A stretch of DNA of 64,000 bases from Cyrtodaria siliqua (taxonomy: Eukaryota > Mollusca > Bivalvia > Adapedonta > Hiatellidae): positions 372,001 to 436,000 of the forward strand of contig JAWPHD010000295.1 of the NCBI GenBank assembly GCA_037043455.1, in the 5' to 3' direction. The notes under the pieces are model-generated. The model was not told the DNA's origin. It saw only the letters and a list, made by a program, of their open reading frames with translations, and did no database searches. The position numbers were made by a program, and so were the translations under genes. Shown here piece by piece: positions 33,046-45,592 of the stretch (its first letter is position 1; the number at the start of each line of letters is the position of its first letter).

Positions 33046-33690
33046 TGCAGTCCGATACCAGTACAAATATTGTTCTTGGAATAATTGCCATCAAAATGAG
33101 TGCATTCAAATAGCATATGATTGTGTGGTGCGTCTTTCTGTAAATGATTTACATCTTTGGTGCTAGTTTGGCTGTAAAGGCATTAGTTAGTTTGACATAA
33201 GATGTTGTTGTTTTCACAATGTTTTTCTGTTTTTTTTGTAAGAGTTATTTCTTACTGATGATTTGTTATGAATGCCAGGATAGTTAACCTAGTTATTCTT
33301 TCTTCTGTAAGATAGGAATCTGTGATGCCAAAATGGCATTACAAGCACTGAACAAGTCGGTCAGACCACAAACAAAGGAGATGAATAAATACAACTGGCA
33401 ATTGTTTTTCAGAGAAGAATTTTTAGACTGATAGTGTTGTAATAGTTTGTACGTTCCTTGACTAGAAACAACACTGTGTTCTGCCTGGCAAATCCCAGAA
33501 TCTGAAACTCTTTTTATTTGTATCTTTCCTTCCATTTTATTGATTTTTATATTCTGCCTAATTGGAAGGGTATATTTATAACTTGTCAGTTGCTGTCAGA
33601 CACTATTTTATGTATAAATTGGATAAATGACTTGAACAATTCGGTTCTATTTCATACTTTTGATTGATATGCATATGTATTTTTTGTTAT
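33046..33690. other. Intergenic, no supported feature
   Basis: 33046-33072 resembles the reverse complement of 30755-30782. Otherwise nothing was recognised. The 80-codon minus-strand frame (33293-33535) has no motif. Confidence 0.5.
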
Positions 33691-33694
33691 TCAT

Positions 33695-33975
33695 TATTGT
33701 GTAGAGGGACCACAGCGATGGTAAATCCAGAGTTCACAGATTTGAGCCTTATCGGCAGCACTAGTTGTCTTCAGTGGTCCCTTAGGCCAGACACTTCCCC
33801 TAGCCTTGTCCATCGAATGGCAACATAAATCTTGTGGTCCCATATATCGGAGTCTCTTCTCCAAGCATGTTAAAGAACTATAGGAATCTATTTGATAGTA
33901 AGAGTAGGGCGCAGTTCCCAGTTTTCTATATATCCTGCCCCTATCTATGGAGCGGCTCAAAATAACCAAGGGTTA
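33695..33975 (-). repeat. Dispersed repeat, inverted copy of the 1.4-kb family
   Basis: The reverse complement contains GAGCCGCTCC, GGGGCAGGAT, GCCCTACTCTTACTATCAAA and GATTCCTATAGTTCTTTAAC, matching 1460-1600. It extends further at the other end (GGGACCACAAG). Confidence 0.72.
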
Positions 33976-34108
33976 AGGTTATATTGTGCTGTTAACAATT
34001 CATTCATTATTGTTGATATGACGTATTTATAGGTTATTCGATTTGCGGAAGAACTAGTGCATATATCCCAATACAAATCTAATAACCTTTTTATTGCATA
34101 CACATTTT

Positions 34109-35053
34109 TAGCTCTACTGATCAGAGATCAGCAGAGCTTATGCCGTGGTGCGGCGTCCGTCGTCCGTCTGTCCGTCTGTCCGTAAACTTTTATTTGTAGC
34201 GACTTCACAGCTGAAACTACTGGATGGATATTCATGAAACTTTACAGAAATGTTGCCCATAAAGTCTAGTTGATCCTAGCAAAAATTCATGTTGATGTGA
34301 AATCCAAGATGGCCGCCAAAGCTAAAAATAGAGTTTTAAAATACAAGTTTGTAGCGACTTCTTCTTGAAAACTATAAGTGATATTGATATGGGACTTTTT
34401 CTAAAATGATCAGCATGACATGATGTTGATCCTAGTCAAAAATCGTTTTGATTCAACGTTAAACATGGCTGCCAGCGGCCATCTTTGTTTACATAGAGTT
34501 ATATAGTAAAAACTTGTAGCGACTACTTCTCTGAAACTACTTGGCGGATTGTCATGAAACTTTACAGGAATGTTGCTCTTGATGTCTAATTGATCGTAGA
34601 AAAATTTCAGGTCGGCCGGAAATTCAAGATGGCCGTCACAGCTAAAAATAGATTTTTAAAAAATAAGTTTGTAGCGACTACTTCTTGAAAACTATAAGTG
34701 ATATTGATATGGGACTTTTTCTAAAATGATCAGCATTACATGATGTTGATCCTAGTCAAAAATAGTTTTGATTCAACATTAAACATGGCTGCCAGCGGCC
34801 ATCTTTGTTTACATAGAGTTATATAGTAAAAATTTGAAGCGACTACTCCTCTGAAACTACTTGGCGGATTTTCATGAAACTTCACAGGAATGTTGCTTTT
34901 AATGTCTTATTGATCTTAGCAAAGTTTCAGGTCGGCCGGAAATTCAAGATGGCCGCCACGGTTAAAAATAGATTTTCAAAAAACAAGTCTGTAGCGACTA
35001 CTTCCTGAAATCAAAATCAATCAGTAGAGCTTCAAGGTCATTGACCTCTTGTT
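34109..35053 (+). mobile_element. Second copy of the GATCAGAGATCAG element, 945 bp
   Basis: Same start (TAGCTCTACTGATCAGAGAT), (CCGTC/TGTC)n tract, internal units of about 320 bp (three instead of six) and end (TCAGTAGAGCT, AAGGTCATTGACCT, CTTGTT) as 13980-15899. The two copies differ mainly in internal unit number. Confidence 0.78.
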
Positions 35054-35214
35054 AATATTGTCGTAACATCGCGAGAATTGTTCACAATGAAACCAACAAA
35101 CTATAATGTTTACATCACATGACAAACTTCCTGTGACATGAACTGCGAATTGCACCAATCCTTAACGAGTATGCACAGTAATAGTTCCACTACAGTGATT
35201 CTACAACACGTTCA

Positions 35215-35620
35215 TATGACACGTCAATATGGGCGTCAATATGACACGGCAATATGAACACGGCAATATGACACGGCAATATGACACGTCTATATTGGCG
35301 AATATTGACATTTCCAGTTACATTGAAAGTAAATGGAGCTTGGAAATGCGTATGCAATAAATAGAGGTTCTTACATGAGTGCCTGTTTAATATTTAATTT
35401 ATTAAACAAGTTATTATATGATGCGAGGCTGTGCGGAGCATCATATCAATTTTATCAAACGAGTTTAATAAATTCAATATCAAATAGTTGGTGTGATGAA
35501 GTTGTATATTTGTTTGATGACGTCGTATGTTTGTATGATGACGTCGTATGTTTGTATGATGATGTTGTGTGTTTGCATGATGATGTATGTTTGTATGATG
35601 ACGATGTATGTAATGTTGAC
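35215..35620 (+). repeat. Short tandem repeats (GACACGGCAATAT and 21-bp GATGATGACGTCGTATGTTTGTAT)
   Basis: 35220-35300 holds several ACACGGCAATATG units. 35505-35610 holds about five ATGATGACGTCGTATGTTTGT-type units, each with a CRE-like TGACGTCG. The frames through both strands (35333-35803) follow from the repeat. 35621-36480 has nothing further except three ACTACGTTATACTA copies near 36293-36325. Confidence 0.7.
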
Positions 35621-36479
35621 TTGGAACTTCTTCGTATGACTACGAACAACAGAGCTACCTCGTCGATTTCTGTAATCCGATAAATGGTTATGAAAATCGC
35701 TGAGGCAATTCCAAAGCACACCGAGCTGACAAAAATGAACGAATGATGATTCGGCCTTCATTTGCATATTTATTATATTTGTGTAATATGATAAATATAT
35801 CATGGCTTTATTACACTGGAAGTTATGTGATAAATTTAATTGTCTGTATGACCTATGTGGTTTTTATCTTAAAGCATATATTTTTGTATGACGTATGTTA
35901 TATTGGATTTAATGTTCATCTTAATGGTATAATCCATAACATCTATTTATCTAGCCAAGATTATTATCTTCCTTTTCACAACAATTTAGCAAAAATCAAT
36001 ATGCACAGCTATGTTTCATTATCATTTAATCCATCCATCTCCTGTTTTAGACTGGTGTCTAGTGGATCAGCTAATTAGAATGGTTTACCTTTTTATGCAA
36101 CAAAAACTGACATGGAACATATTGTTAGCAGTCGAAAAAAAGTTAACGTGCTGCCTGGAGATATTTCACTTTTCTTATCAAAATTAATTACTTTTCACAT
36201 GATAACAAAAAATGCAAACAAACTGTGAAAAAAAAATTGGTTTTATTTACACATAGATGATTAATACAACAAAACTCTCCTGTTAAAATGGAGTACTACG
36301 TTATACTACGTTATACTAGGTTATATAGGGACATCAACCTCAGATCCCTCCCCCAAGACTATGAATGGGGAGACTCCAACTGTTCACAGTAGTATTTAGA
36401 TAAGGAAACTTTCTTTTTACAACAGTATCTGTCGAAAACAGTGTTGTAGAAACCTTGAATATTCTGGAACATCCATCGG

Positions 36480-36628
36480 CAGTCACATATAACATTTAAT
36501 TCTCATATAATTCTTATATAAAAGGATCCACATATAACTTCCATATGAGAATAATTTCTAATTTTTCATATCATTTTCATGAAACAAGTATTTGTCAACT
36601 TTTTTATATGATTCTCATATGATATATA
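36480..36628 (+). repeat. Diverged outlying units of the 73/82-bp satellite
   Basis: Segments such as AATTCTTATATAAAAGGATC, ATATCATTTTCATGAAAC and ATATGATTCTCATATGATAT are recognisable relatives of the satellite that resumes at 38235. The Tc1-like element therefore separates old left-edge units from the main array. Confidence 0.65.
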
Positions 36629-38234
36629 CACTCAGCAAAATTCCTAATCGGTCACCTCAATAAATTGTAATTAAAAAAAAAGAGTAAATTCAGTTTCGTG
36701 AATTTATTGATCGCATAAGAAAGCGAAATTCATTACACATCAACAAACAAAATTTCATTTCAAACAAATAAAGAGTTGACTTCTTCTGCGGGAATGAATA
36801 AGGCGACCCGGTAATTCAAAAGTCACAAAATCGTGTTATTTGACGTCTGTTGTATGTTAATACCGTGTATGCCCTCCACCGGTAGCAATCACGGCTCGAC
36901 AACGACTCCTCATTGATACAATGTATCTGTGAAGATACTGCTGACGGATATTTCTCCATACGCGGTTGACGTCACGCTCCAATTCAGGTAGATTCAGCTG
37001 CTGAGGATGGGCACGTTCCTTTCGTTTTAATAAGTCCCAGACACGCTCGACTGGGTTTAGGTCAGGACTTTTAGCAGGAAAATGGATGACTCGTATGTTA
37101 TTGGCCTGTAACATTGCCAATGTTGCTCTGGCGACATGGCACGGAGCGTTGTCTTGGACGAGTTGCATACCACGGTTTGCTGCAATGTGTGGTATAAGGA
37201 CAGGTTGAATGATGTCCGTCTGATATCGTCGTGCATTCATGTTGCCTTGTATGGACATGATCGGTGTTTTGGTGTACATCGAAATGCCCGCCCATATCAT
37301 AATGGATCCTCCCCCGAACTGGTCCGCCTCAAGAACACAATTGGCGCTGTTTCTCTCACCACGCTGGCGATAAATAAGTTTGCGGCCGTCGGCACAGCGC
37401 AATGTAATCCTTGTCTCGTCGACGAAAAGAACATTCGCCCAGTCGGCCCTGGTGAACCGTAAATGTCGCCTAGCCCAAGCTAAGCGAGCTTGGCGGTGTC
37501 TCCTCGTTAAGATAGGACCTTTCCTAGGTCGACGGCATCGAATTCCGACGTCACGTAACCGGTTTCGTACGGTTTGAGTTGATACATGACGTCCATGAGT
37601 CCCCTAGTATGCCTAGATGTCGTTGTAACTGGTAGAAAACGATCACGGAGATGTGATACGATCATGTATCTGTCCTGCCGTTGTGTTGTCACCCTCTGTT
37701 TGAACCGTCGGGGTCGATCAGCGACACTTCCGGTTATTTGATTTCGTCCAAAGCGCTTGGATGGTGGATAGCCGCCGATTGAAGGTTCTTGCCACCTGAA
37801 ATAAAGTTAAAAACTGAAATAGCCACCAAAATAATAGCTACAAATAAATTATATCGATATTCTTCTGAAATTTCAAAAAATAAAACTCACCTGTCGTAAA
37901 AGTGTTCCGGCCTGTAACATTCAGACAGCTCGACCGCGTTCCTCTTGTGTCATTCTTGCCATGGTATGTGTTTTTCAAGTAGGAAAATCATCAGCAATGA
38001 CAAAAATGTACATGAACACGTGCATATTGGTGTCCATGAACTGCACGTGCAAAATGTGCTATATTGGTCAACACGCCTAACACGCTTAATTTGACAGCGA
38101 GCCGGCCAGAAAAAAATCAATAATTAGCTGCAGTACCTATTCAAATATCGATATGTGAAATATCGTGTTAATACATGCATTATTATAAAAATAGTAATAC
38201 AATATATACTGACCGATTAGGAATTTTGTTAAGT
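36629..38234 (-). mobile_element. Tc1/mariner-type transposon, about 1.6 kb, inactive
   Basis: Inverted termini: CAAAATTCCTAATCGGTCA near 36635-36654 and TGACCGATTAGGAATTTTG near 38210-38228, next to TA dinucleotides. It carries a broken DDE transposase on the minus strand. It is inserted in or at the left border of the satellite. Confidence 0.85.
36857..37962 (-). pseudogene. Tc1-like DDE transposase, frameshifted
   Basis: The reading starts at an ATG at 37960-37962 (MARMTQEERG) but meets a TGA 14 codons in. A GT-AG segment (about 37890 to 37798) then separates LLRQ from VARTF. Frames change near 37740 and again near 37605. The C-terminal 182 codons are intact from about 37402 to 36857. Family landmarks are ITGSVADRPR, VTTQRQDRYM, LFVDETRI (first catalytic Asp), GGGSIMIWAG, QDNAPCH (second Asp) and FPAKSPDLNPVERVWD (catalytic Glu after NPVE). 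The protein would cut and paste its element at TA sites. With one nonsense codon and at least two frameshifts it is dead here. The small GT-AG segment may be a true transposon intron or an insertion. Neighbouring satellite has no functional link. Confidence 0.88.
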
Positions 38235-41200
38235 ATATGATTCTTATCTATAAAAGGTTTATATAAGTACCATGTAATAGGTATTATGAAAATCTCATAT
38301 GATATTTATATGATTCTTATCTATAAAAGGTTTATATAAGTACCATGTAATAGGTATTATGAAAATCTCATATGATATTTATATGATTCTTATCTATAAA
38401 AGGTTTATATAAGTACCATGTAATAGGTATTATGAAAATCTCATATGATATTTATATGATTCTTATCTATAAAAGGTTTATATAAGTACCATGTAATAGG
38501 TATTATGAAAATCTCATATGATATTTATATGATTCTTATCTATAAAAGGTTTATATAAGTACCATGTAATAGGTATTATGAAAATCTCATATGATATTTA
38601 TATGATTCTTATCTATAAAAGGTTTATATAAGTACCATGTAATAGGTATCATAGGTTTCATGAGAATCTCATATGATATTTATATGATTCTTATCTATAA
38701 AAGGTTTATATAAGTACCATGTAATAGGTATTATGAAAATCTCATATGATATTTATATGATTCTTATATATAAAAGGTTTATATAAGTACCATGTAATAG
38801 GTATCATAGGTTTCATGAGAATCTCATATGATATTTATATGATTCTTATCTATAAAAGGTTTATATAAGTACCATGTAATAGGTATTATGAAAATCTCAT
38901 ATGATATTTATATGATTCTTATATATAAAAGGTTTATATAAGTACCATGTAATAGGTATCATAGGTTTCATGAGAATCTCATATGATATTTATATGATTC
39001 TTATCTATAAAAGGTTTATATAAGTACCATGTAATAGGTATTATGAAAATCTCATATGATATTTATATGATTCTTATCTATAAAAGGTTTATATAAGTAC
39101 CATGTAATAGGTATTATGAAAATCTCATATGATATTTATATGATTCTTATCTATAAAAGGTTTATATAAGTACCATGTAATAGGTATTATGAAAATCTCA
39201 TATGATATTTATATGATTCTTATCTATAAAAGGTTTATATAAGTACCATGTAATAGGTATTATGAAAATCTCATATGATATTTATATGATTCTTATATAT
39301 AAAAGGTTTATATAAGTACCATGTAATAGGTATCATAGGTTTCATGAGAATCTCATATGATATTTATATGATTCTTATCTATAAAAGGTTTATATAAGTA
39401 CCATGTAATAGGTATTATGAAAATCTCATATGATATTTATATGATTCTTATATATAAAAGGTTTATATAAGTACCATGTAATAGGTATCATAGGTTTCAT
39501 AAGAATCTCATATGATATTTATATGATTCTTATCTATAAAAGGTTTATATAAGTACTATGTAATAGGTATTATGAAAATCTCATATGATATTTATATGAT
39601 TCTTATCTATAAAAGGTTTATATAAGTACCATGTAATAGGTATTATGAAAATCTCATATGATATTTATATGATTCTTATCTATAAAAGGTTTATATAAGT
39701 ACCATGTAATAGGTATTATGAAAATCTCATATGATATTTATATGATTCTTATCTATAAAAGGTTTATATAAGTACCATGTAATAGGTATTATGAAAATCT
39801 CATATGATATTTATATGATTCTTATATATAAAAGGTTTATATAAGTACCATGTAATAGGTATCATAGGTTTCATGAGAATCTCATATGATATTTATATGA
39901 TTCTTATCTATAAAAGGTTTATATAAGTACCATGTAATAGGTATTATGAAAATCTCATATGATATTTATATGATTCTTATATATAAAAGGTTTATATAAG
40001 TACCATGTAATAGGTATCATAGGTTTCATGAGAATCTCATATGATATTTATATGATTCTTATCTATAAAAGGTTTATATAAGTACCATGTAATAGGTATT
40101 ATGAAAATCTCATATGATATTTATATGATTCTTACATATAAAAGGTTTATATAAGTACCATGTAATAGGTATTATGAAAATCTCATATGATATTTATATG
40201 ATTCTTATCTATAAAAGGTTTATATAAGTACCATGTAATAGGTATTATGAAAATCTCATATGATATTTATATGATTCTTATCTATAAAAGGTTTATATAA
40301 GTACCATGTAATAGGTATTATGAAAATCTCATATGATATTTATATGATTCTTATATATAAAAGGTTTATATAAGTACCATGTAATAGGTATCATAGGTTT
40401 CATGAGAATCTCATATGATATTTATATGATTCTTATCTATAAAAGGTTTATATAAGTACCATGTAATAGGTATTATGAAAATCTCATATGATATTTATAT
40501 GATTCTTATCTATAAAAGGTTTATATAAGTACCATGTAATAGGTATTATGAAAATCTCATATGATATTTATATGATTCTTATCTATAAAAGGTTTATATA
40601 AGTACCATGTAATAGGTATTATGAAAATCTCATATGATATTTATATGATTCTTATCTATAAAAGGTTTATATAAGTACCATGTAATAGGTATTATGAAAA
40701 TCTCATATGATATTTATATGATTCTTATCTATAAAAGGTTTATATAAGTACCATGTAATAGGTATTATGAAAATCTCATATGATATTTATATGATTCTTA
40801 TATATAAAAGGTTTATATAAGTACCATGTAATAGGTATCATAGGTTTCATGAGAATCTCATATGATATTTATATGATTCTTATCTATAAAAGGTTTATAT
40901 AAGTACCATGTAATAGGTATTATGAAAATCTCATATGATATTTATATGATTCTTATATATAAAAGGTTTATATAAGTACCATGTAATAGGTATCATAGGT
41001 TTCATGAGAATCTCATATGATATTTATATGATTCTTATCTATAAAACGTTTATATAAGTACCATGTAATAGGTATTATGAAAATCTCATATGATATTTAT
41101 ATGATTCTTATATATAAAAGGTTTATATAAGTACCATGTAATAGGTATTATGAAAATCTCATATGATATTTATATGATTCTTATCTATAAAAGGTTTATA

Positions 41201-43150
41201 TAAGTACCATGTAATAGGTATTATGAAAATCTCATATGATATTTATATGATTCTTATCTATAAAAGGTTTATATAAGTACCATGTAATAGGTATTATGAA
41301 AATCTCATATGATATTTATATGATTCTTATATATAAAAGGTTTATATAAGTACCATGTAATAGGTATCATAGGTTTCATGAGAATCTCATATGATATTTA
41401 TATGATTCTTATCTATAAAAGGTTTATATAAGTACCATGTAATAGGTATTATGAAAATCTCATATGATATTTATATGATTCTTATATATAAAAGGTTTAT
41501 ATAAGTACCATGTAATAGGTATCATAGGTTTCATGAGAATCTCATATGATATTTATATGATTCTTATCTATAAAAGGTTTATATAAGTACCATGTAATAG
41601 GTATTATGAAAATCTCATATGATATTTATATGATTCTTATATATAAAAGGTTTATATAAGTACCATGTAATAGGTATCATAGGTTTCATGAGAATCTCAT
41701 ATGATATTTATATGATTCTTATCTATAAAAGGTTTATATAAGTACCATGTAATAGGTATTATGAAAATCTCATATGATATTTATATGATTCTTATATATA
41801 AAAGGTTTTTATAAGTACCATGTAATAGGTATCATAGGTTTCATGAGAATCTCATATGATATTTATATGATTCTTATCTATAAAAGGTTTATATAAGTAC
41901 CATGTAATAGGTATTATGAAAATCTCATATGATATTTATATGATTCTTATATATAAAAGGTTTATATAAGTATCATATACTAGGTATCATAGGTTTCATG
42001 AGAATCTCATATGATATTTATATGATTCTTATCTATAAAAGGTTTATATAAGTACCATGTAATAGGTATTATGAAAATCTCATATGATATTTATATGATT
42101 CTTATCTATAAAAGGTTTATATAAGTACCATGTAATAGGTATTATGAAAATCTCATATGATATTTATATGATTCTTATCTATAAAAGGTTTATATAAGTA
42201 CCATGTAATAGGTATTATGAAAATCTCATATGATATTTATATGATTCTTATCTATAAAAGGTTTATATAAGTACCATGTAATAGGTATTATGAAAATCTC
42301 ATATGATATTTATATGATTCTTATCTATAAAAGGTTTATATAAGTACCATGTAATAGGTATTATGAAAATCTCATATGATATTTATATGATTCTTATATA
42401 TAAAAGGTTTATATAAGTACCATGTAATAGGTATCATAGGTTTCATGAGAATCTCATATGATATTTATATGATTCTTATCTATAAAAGGTTTATATAAGT
42501 ACCATGTAATAGGTATTATGAAAATCTCATATGATATTTATATGATTCTTATATATAAAAGGTTTATATAAGTACCATGTAATAGGTATCATAGGTTTCA
42601 TGAGAATCTCATATGATATTTATATGATTCTTATCTATAAAAGGTTTATATAAGTACCATGTAATAGGTATTATGAAAATCTCATATGATATTTATATGA
42701 TTCTTATATATAAAAGGTTTATATAAGTACCATGTAATAGGTATCATAGGTTTCATGAGAATCTCATATGATATTTATATGATTCTTATCTATAAAAGGT
42801 TTATATAAGTACCATATACTAGGTATCATAGGTTTCATGAGAATCTCATATGATATTTATATGATTCTTATCTATAAAAGGTTTATATAAGTACCATGTA
42901 ATAGCTATTATGAAAATCTCATATGATATTTATATGATTCTTATCTATAAAAGGTTTATATAAGTACCATGTAATAGGTATTATGAAAATCTCATATGAT
43001 ATTTATATGATTCTTATCTATAAAAGGTTTATATAAGTACCATGTAATAGGTATTATGAAAATCTCATATGATATTTATATGATTCTTATCTATAAAAGG
43101 TTTATATAAGTATCATGAAATAGGTATCATATGAGAATCATATAAGAAAA
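38235..43150 (+). repeat. 73/82-bp AT-rich satellite, about 65 copies
   Basis: Basic unit of 73 bp: TATGATTCTTATCTATAAAA, GGTTTATATAAGTACCATGT, AATAGGTATTATGAAAATCT, CATATGATATTTA. A second type of 82 bp replaces TATTATGAAAATCTC with TATCATAGGTTTCATGAGAATCTC. It usually follows a unit carrying TTATATATAAAAGG rather than TTATCTATAAAAGG. Divergence between copies is very low, so expansion or homogenisation was recent. No frame stays open. Confidence 0.95.
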
Positions 43151-43208
43151 ATAATAATTTATGTGTGGAAAATTGGTAGTGTTACAATAGGGTAATATAG
43201 CATCAGGT

Positions 43209-43475
43209 GTTAAAGGGCATATGGCAATCTTGAAGATTGTATCATGCATTGAAATCAACATCCAGTATCATTTTGACTTTAAACCTGCTTGCATATACTT
43301 AAATAAAAAAAAAAGTTTTCATCTTTTTCTTCTTGTTTTACCATAGGTTTAAATATATAATTGGTGAAAAATATAACTACCAGTTAGTAATCTACAAAAA
43401 CAATTCTCTATATACAATTCTTTTTTGAACAAATGCTAGTTATATGAAAAACTAACGGGATGCCTCAAATTTTGC
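43209..43475 (+). mobile_element. TTAA-MITE copy, 3' TIR lost
   Basis: Begins TTAAAGGGCATATGGCAATCTTGAAG and follows the 27637 element through TTGACTTTAAACCTG, the AATAAA stretch and GGTTTAAATATATAATTGGTG to GGATGCC. It then diverges. Confidence 0.72.
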
Positions 43476-44010
43476 CTTAGCTTCAAGAGCACTGAAAATC
43501 CCTAGAAACAGAAGTTAACCCCAGCTGCTAGTCATACTGTATACCAATGAGAAATGAGTTTGAAAGGAAAACCCCAAATGAAACGCCTAAGAAGCTTTTA
43601 AAAGCTGACATACAGCGCCCAACCTGTATGTTACCTGTAAATCAAAAATAAAATCAAACAAATCTAAAAATTATAACTTTTTGCTTTTGGATCTTAGATA
43701 AAACTTCTGTTCTGGATTTCTGAAAGATTGTTGATATTGACTTGAGATGTCAGTAATTTTAACGTGCACAAAACAAATCTTACAACAAGAATAACTTGCA
43801 CAGGTGTATTCATTTTGTGAGGATTTTGAATAATTCATTCTACTACTACAATTCTGTATCAGATGGTGGCCGAGTATTTACAGAGTTTCTCAGCAGATCG
43901 CCTACATTGTTAATGAATATTTAGTCTTTCACACATAGTAGCTAGGTGTGAACGAAACAATGCAGGTGTAGAATAAGACCACAGTCGATGGGGCAAATAA
44001 CAAAGTAACA

Positions 44011-44306
44011 TTAAAGGGGCAAACGGCAATCTTGATTTTTTTAAAACTTGAGGTGTTGCATTATAGCTTTTCTGTATAACATACTTTTGTTCAATTATTA
44101 AAATTAATTATAAGAATGTTATAAAGCAAGTTGTTGTTGAATATAATTAACTGTTGATAATATTGCACGAAAAATATATTTAAACCTACATTAGAATATT
44201 AAGAAGAAATAATGATAATTTAGATTTTTATTTAATTATATGTAAGCAGGATTAAAGTCAAAATGATACGGAATAACTAAATAGAGAAGCTAATTTTAAT
44301 GCTTGA
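44011..44306 (-). mobile_element. TTAA-MITE copy in opposite orientation, one end truncated
   Basis: TTAAAGGGGCAAACGGCAAT then CTTGATTTTTTTAAAACTTG matches the reverse complement of the 27637 element. It continues through AATTAATTATAAGAATG and ATTAAAGTCAAAATGA to TTTTAATGCTTGA, where similarity stops before the second TIR. Confidence 0.72.
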
Positions 44307-44344
44307 TAAAAATTTCAATACTGGCTCACTCAGTTGTCGTTTTA

Positions 44345-44455
44345 AAACCTGGTAAGTTTGTTAGACTTCTGAGATCAAGGCCCCGTTTGTTAGACTTCTG
44401 AGATCAAGGCCCCGTTTGTTAGACTTCGGAGATCAAGGCCCCGTTTTATGAAACA
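44345..44455 (+). repeat. Three copies of a 35-bp unit
   Basis: GTTTGTTAGACTTCTGAGAT followed by CAAGGCCCC, three times in a row. Confidence 0.8.
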
Positions 44456-44839
44456 ATTACAACCATTTTGGTCGTAAATCAATTTCTTAAATGCTTCACT
44501 GTAAATTACACTTTTCAAATAAACGTGATTTCATTTCATTTTCTCATAAAAGTGCTATTTCTGCACTACGTACACACATAATTGTCAACATTGAATACTT
44601 AGGTGAAAAAGTGAACGATTTTAAAATTTGAGACTTATCGTAATATGTTTAATAAAACAGGCCCTGACACGTGTAATCTAAACCTTAAATTAGGATCAGT
44701 CCCCTTGAAAACATCCTAAGATCCACCACTGGCTATGCAGTGAGGATGAATTATTTATCCCCTGGAGGCTGGATTCCCAGCTGATTGTGCTTTTACAATT
44801 ATAGACTTGCCCTGATGACACTGTACCATAGTTACCTCA

Positions 44840-45592
44840 AGCACAAAGTACTGGTGTACCTACCTGTGCTACAGACAAGTTATCACGGTGTACCTACCTG
44901 TGCTACAGACAAGTTATCATGGTGTACCTGTGCTACAGACCAGTTATCAGGCAGTGGAAAGTGAATAATTATAAATAACAGCGATATCAGATTTATTAAC
45001 TCATATTCAGGAGGTTGTGTCCAAATGATACCAGATTTATTAACTCATATTCAGGAGGTTGTGTCCCATCGATATCAGATTTATTAACTCATATTCAGGA
45101 GGTTGTGTCCCATCGATATCAGATTTATTAACTCATATTCAGGAGGTTGTGTCCCATCGATATCAGATTTATTAACTCATATTCAGGAGGTTGTGTCCCA
45201 TCGATATCAGATTTATTAACTCATATTCAGGAGGTTGTGTCCCAATGATACCAGATTTATTAACTCATATTCAGGAGGTTGTGACCCAATGATACCAGAT
45301 TTATTAACTCATATTCAGGAGGTTGTGTCCCATCGATATCAGATTTATTAACTCATATTCAGGAGGTTGTGTCCCATCGATATCAGATTTATTAACTCAT
45401 ATTCAGGAGGTTGTGTCCCATCGATATCAGATTTATTAACTCATATTCAGGAGGTTGTGTAATGATACCAGATTTATTAACTCATATTCAGGAGGTTGTG
45501 TCCCATCGATATCAGATTTATTAACTCATATTCAGGAGGTTGTGTCCCAACGATATCAGATTTATTAACTCTTATTCAGGAGGTTGTGTCTA
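44840..45592 (+). repeat. 34-bp triplication and 44-bp minisatellite of about 13 copies
   Basis: 44855-44945: three copies of GGTGTACCTACCTGTGCTAC plus AGACAAGTTATCA, the last shortened. 44985-45590: a 44-bp unit CGATATCAGATTTATTAACT plus CATATTCAGGAGGTTGTGTCCCAT, with CGATATC and TGATACC variants interspersed. Confidence 0.9.

Noticed and set aside
35333..36078. Frames of 88-116 codons on both strands
   Set aside because: They depend on the TGACGTCGTATGTTTGTA repeat and random AT-rich sequence. No domain or splice support.
38235..43150. CRISPR-like array
   Set aside because: No unique spacers. The whole unit is repeated and the context is eukaryotic, so it is a satellite.
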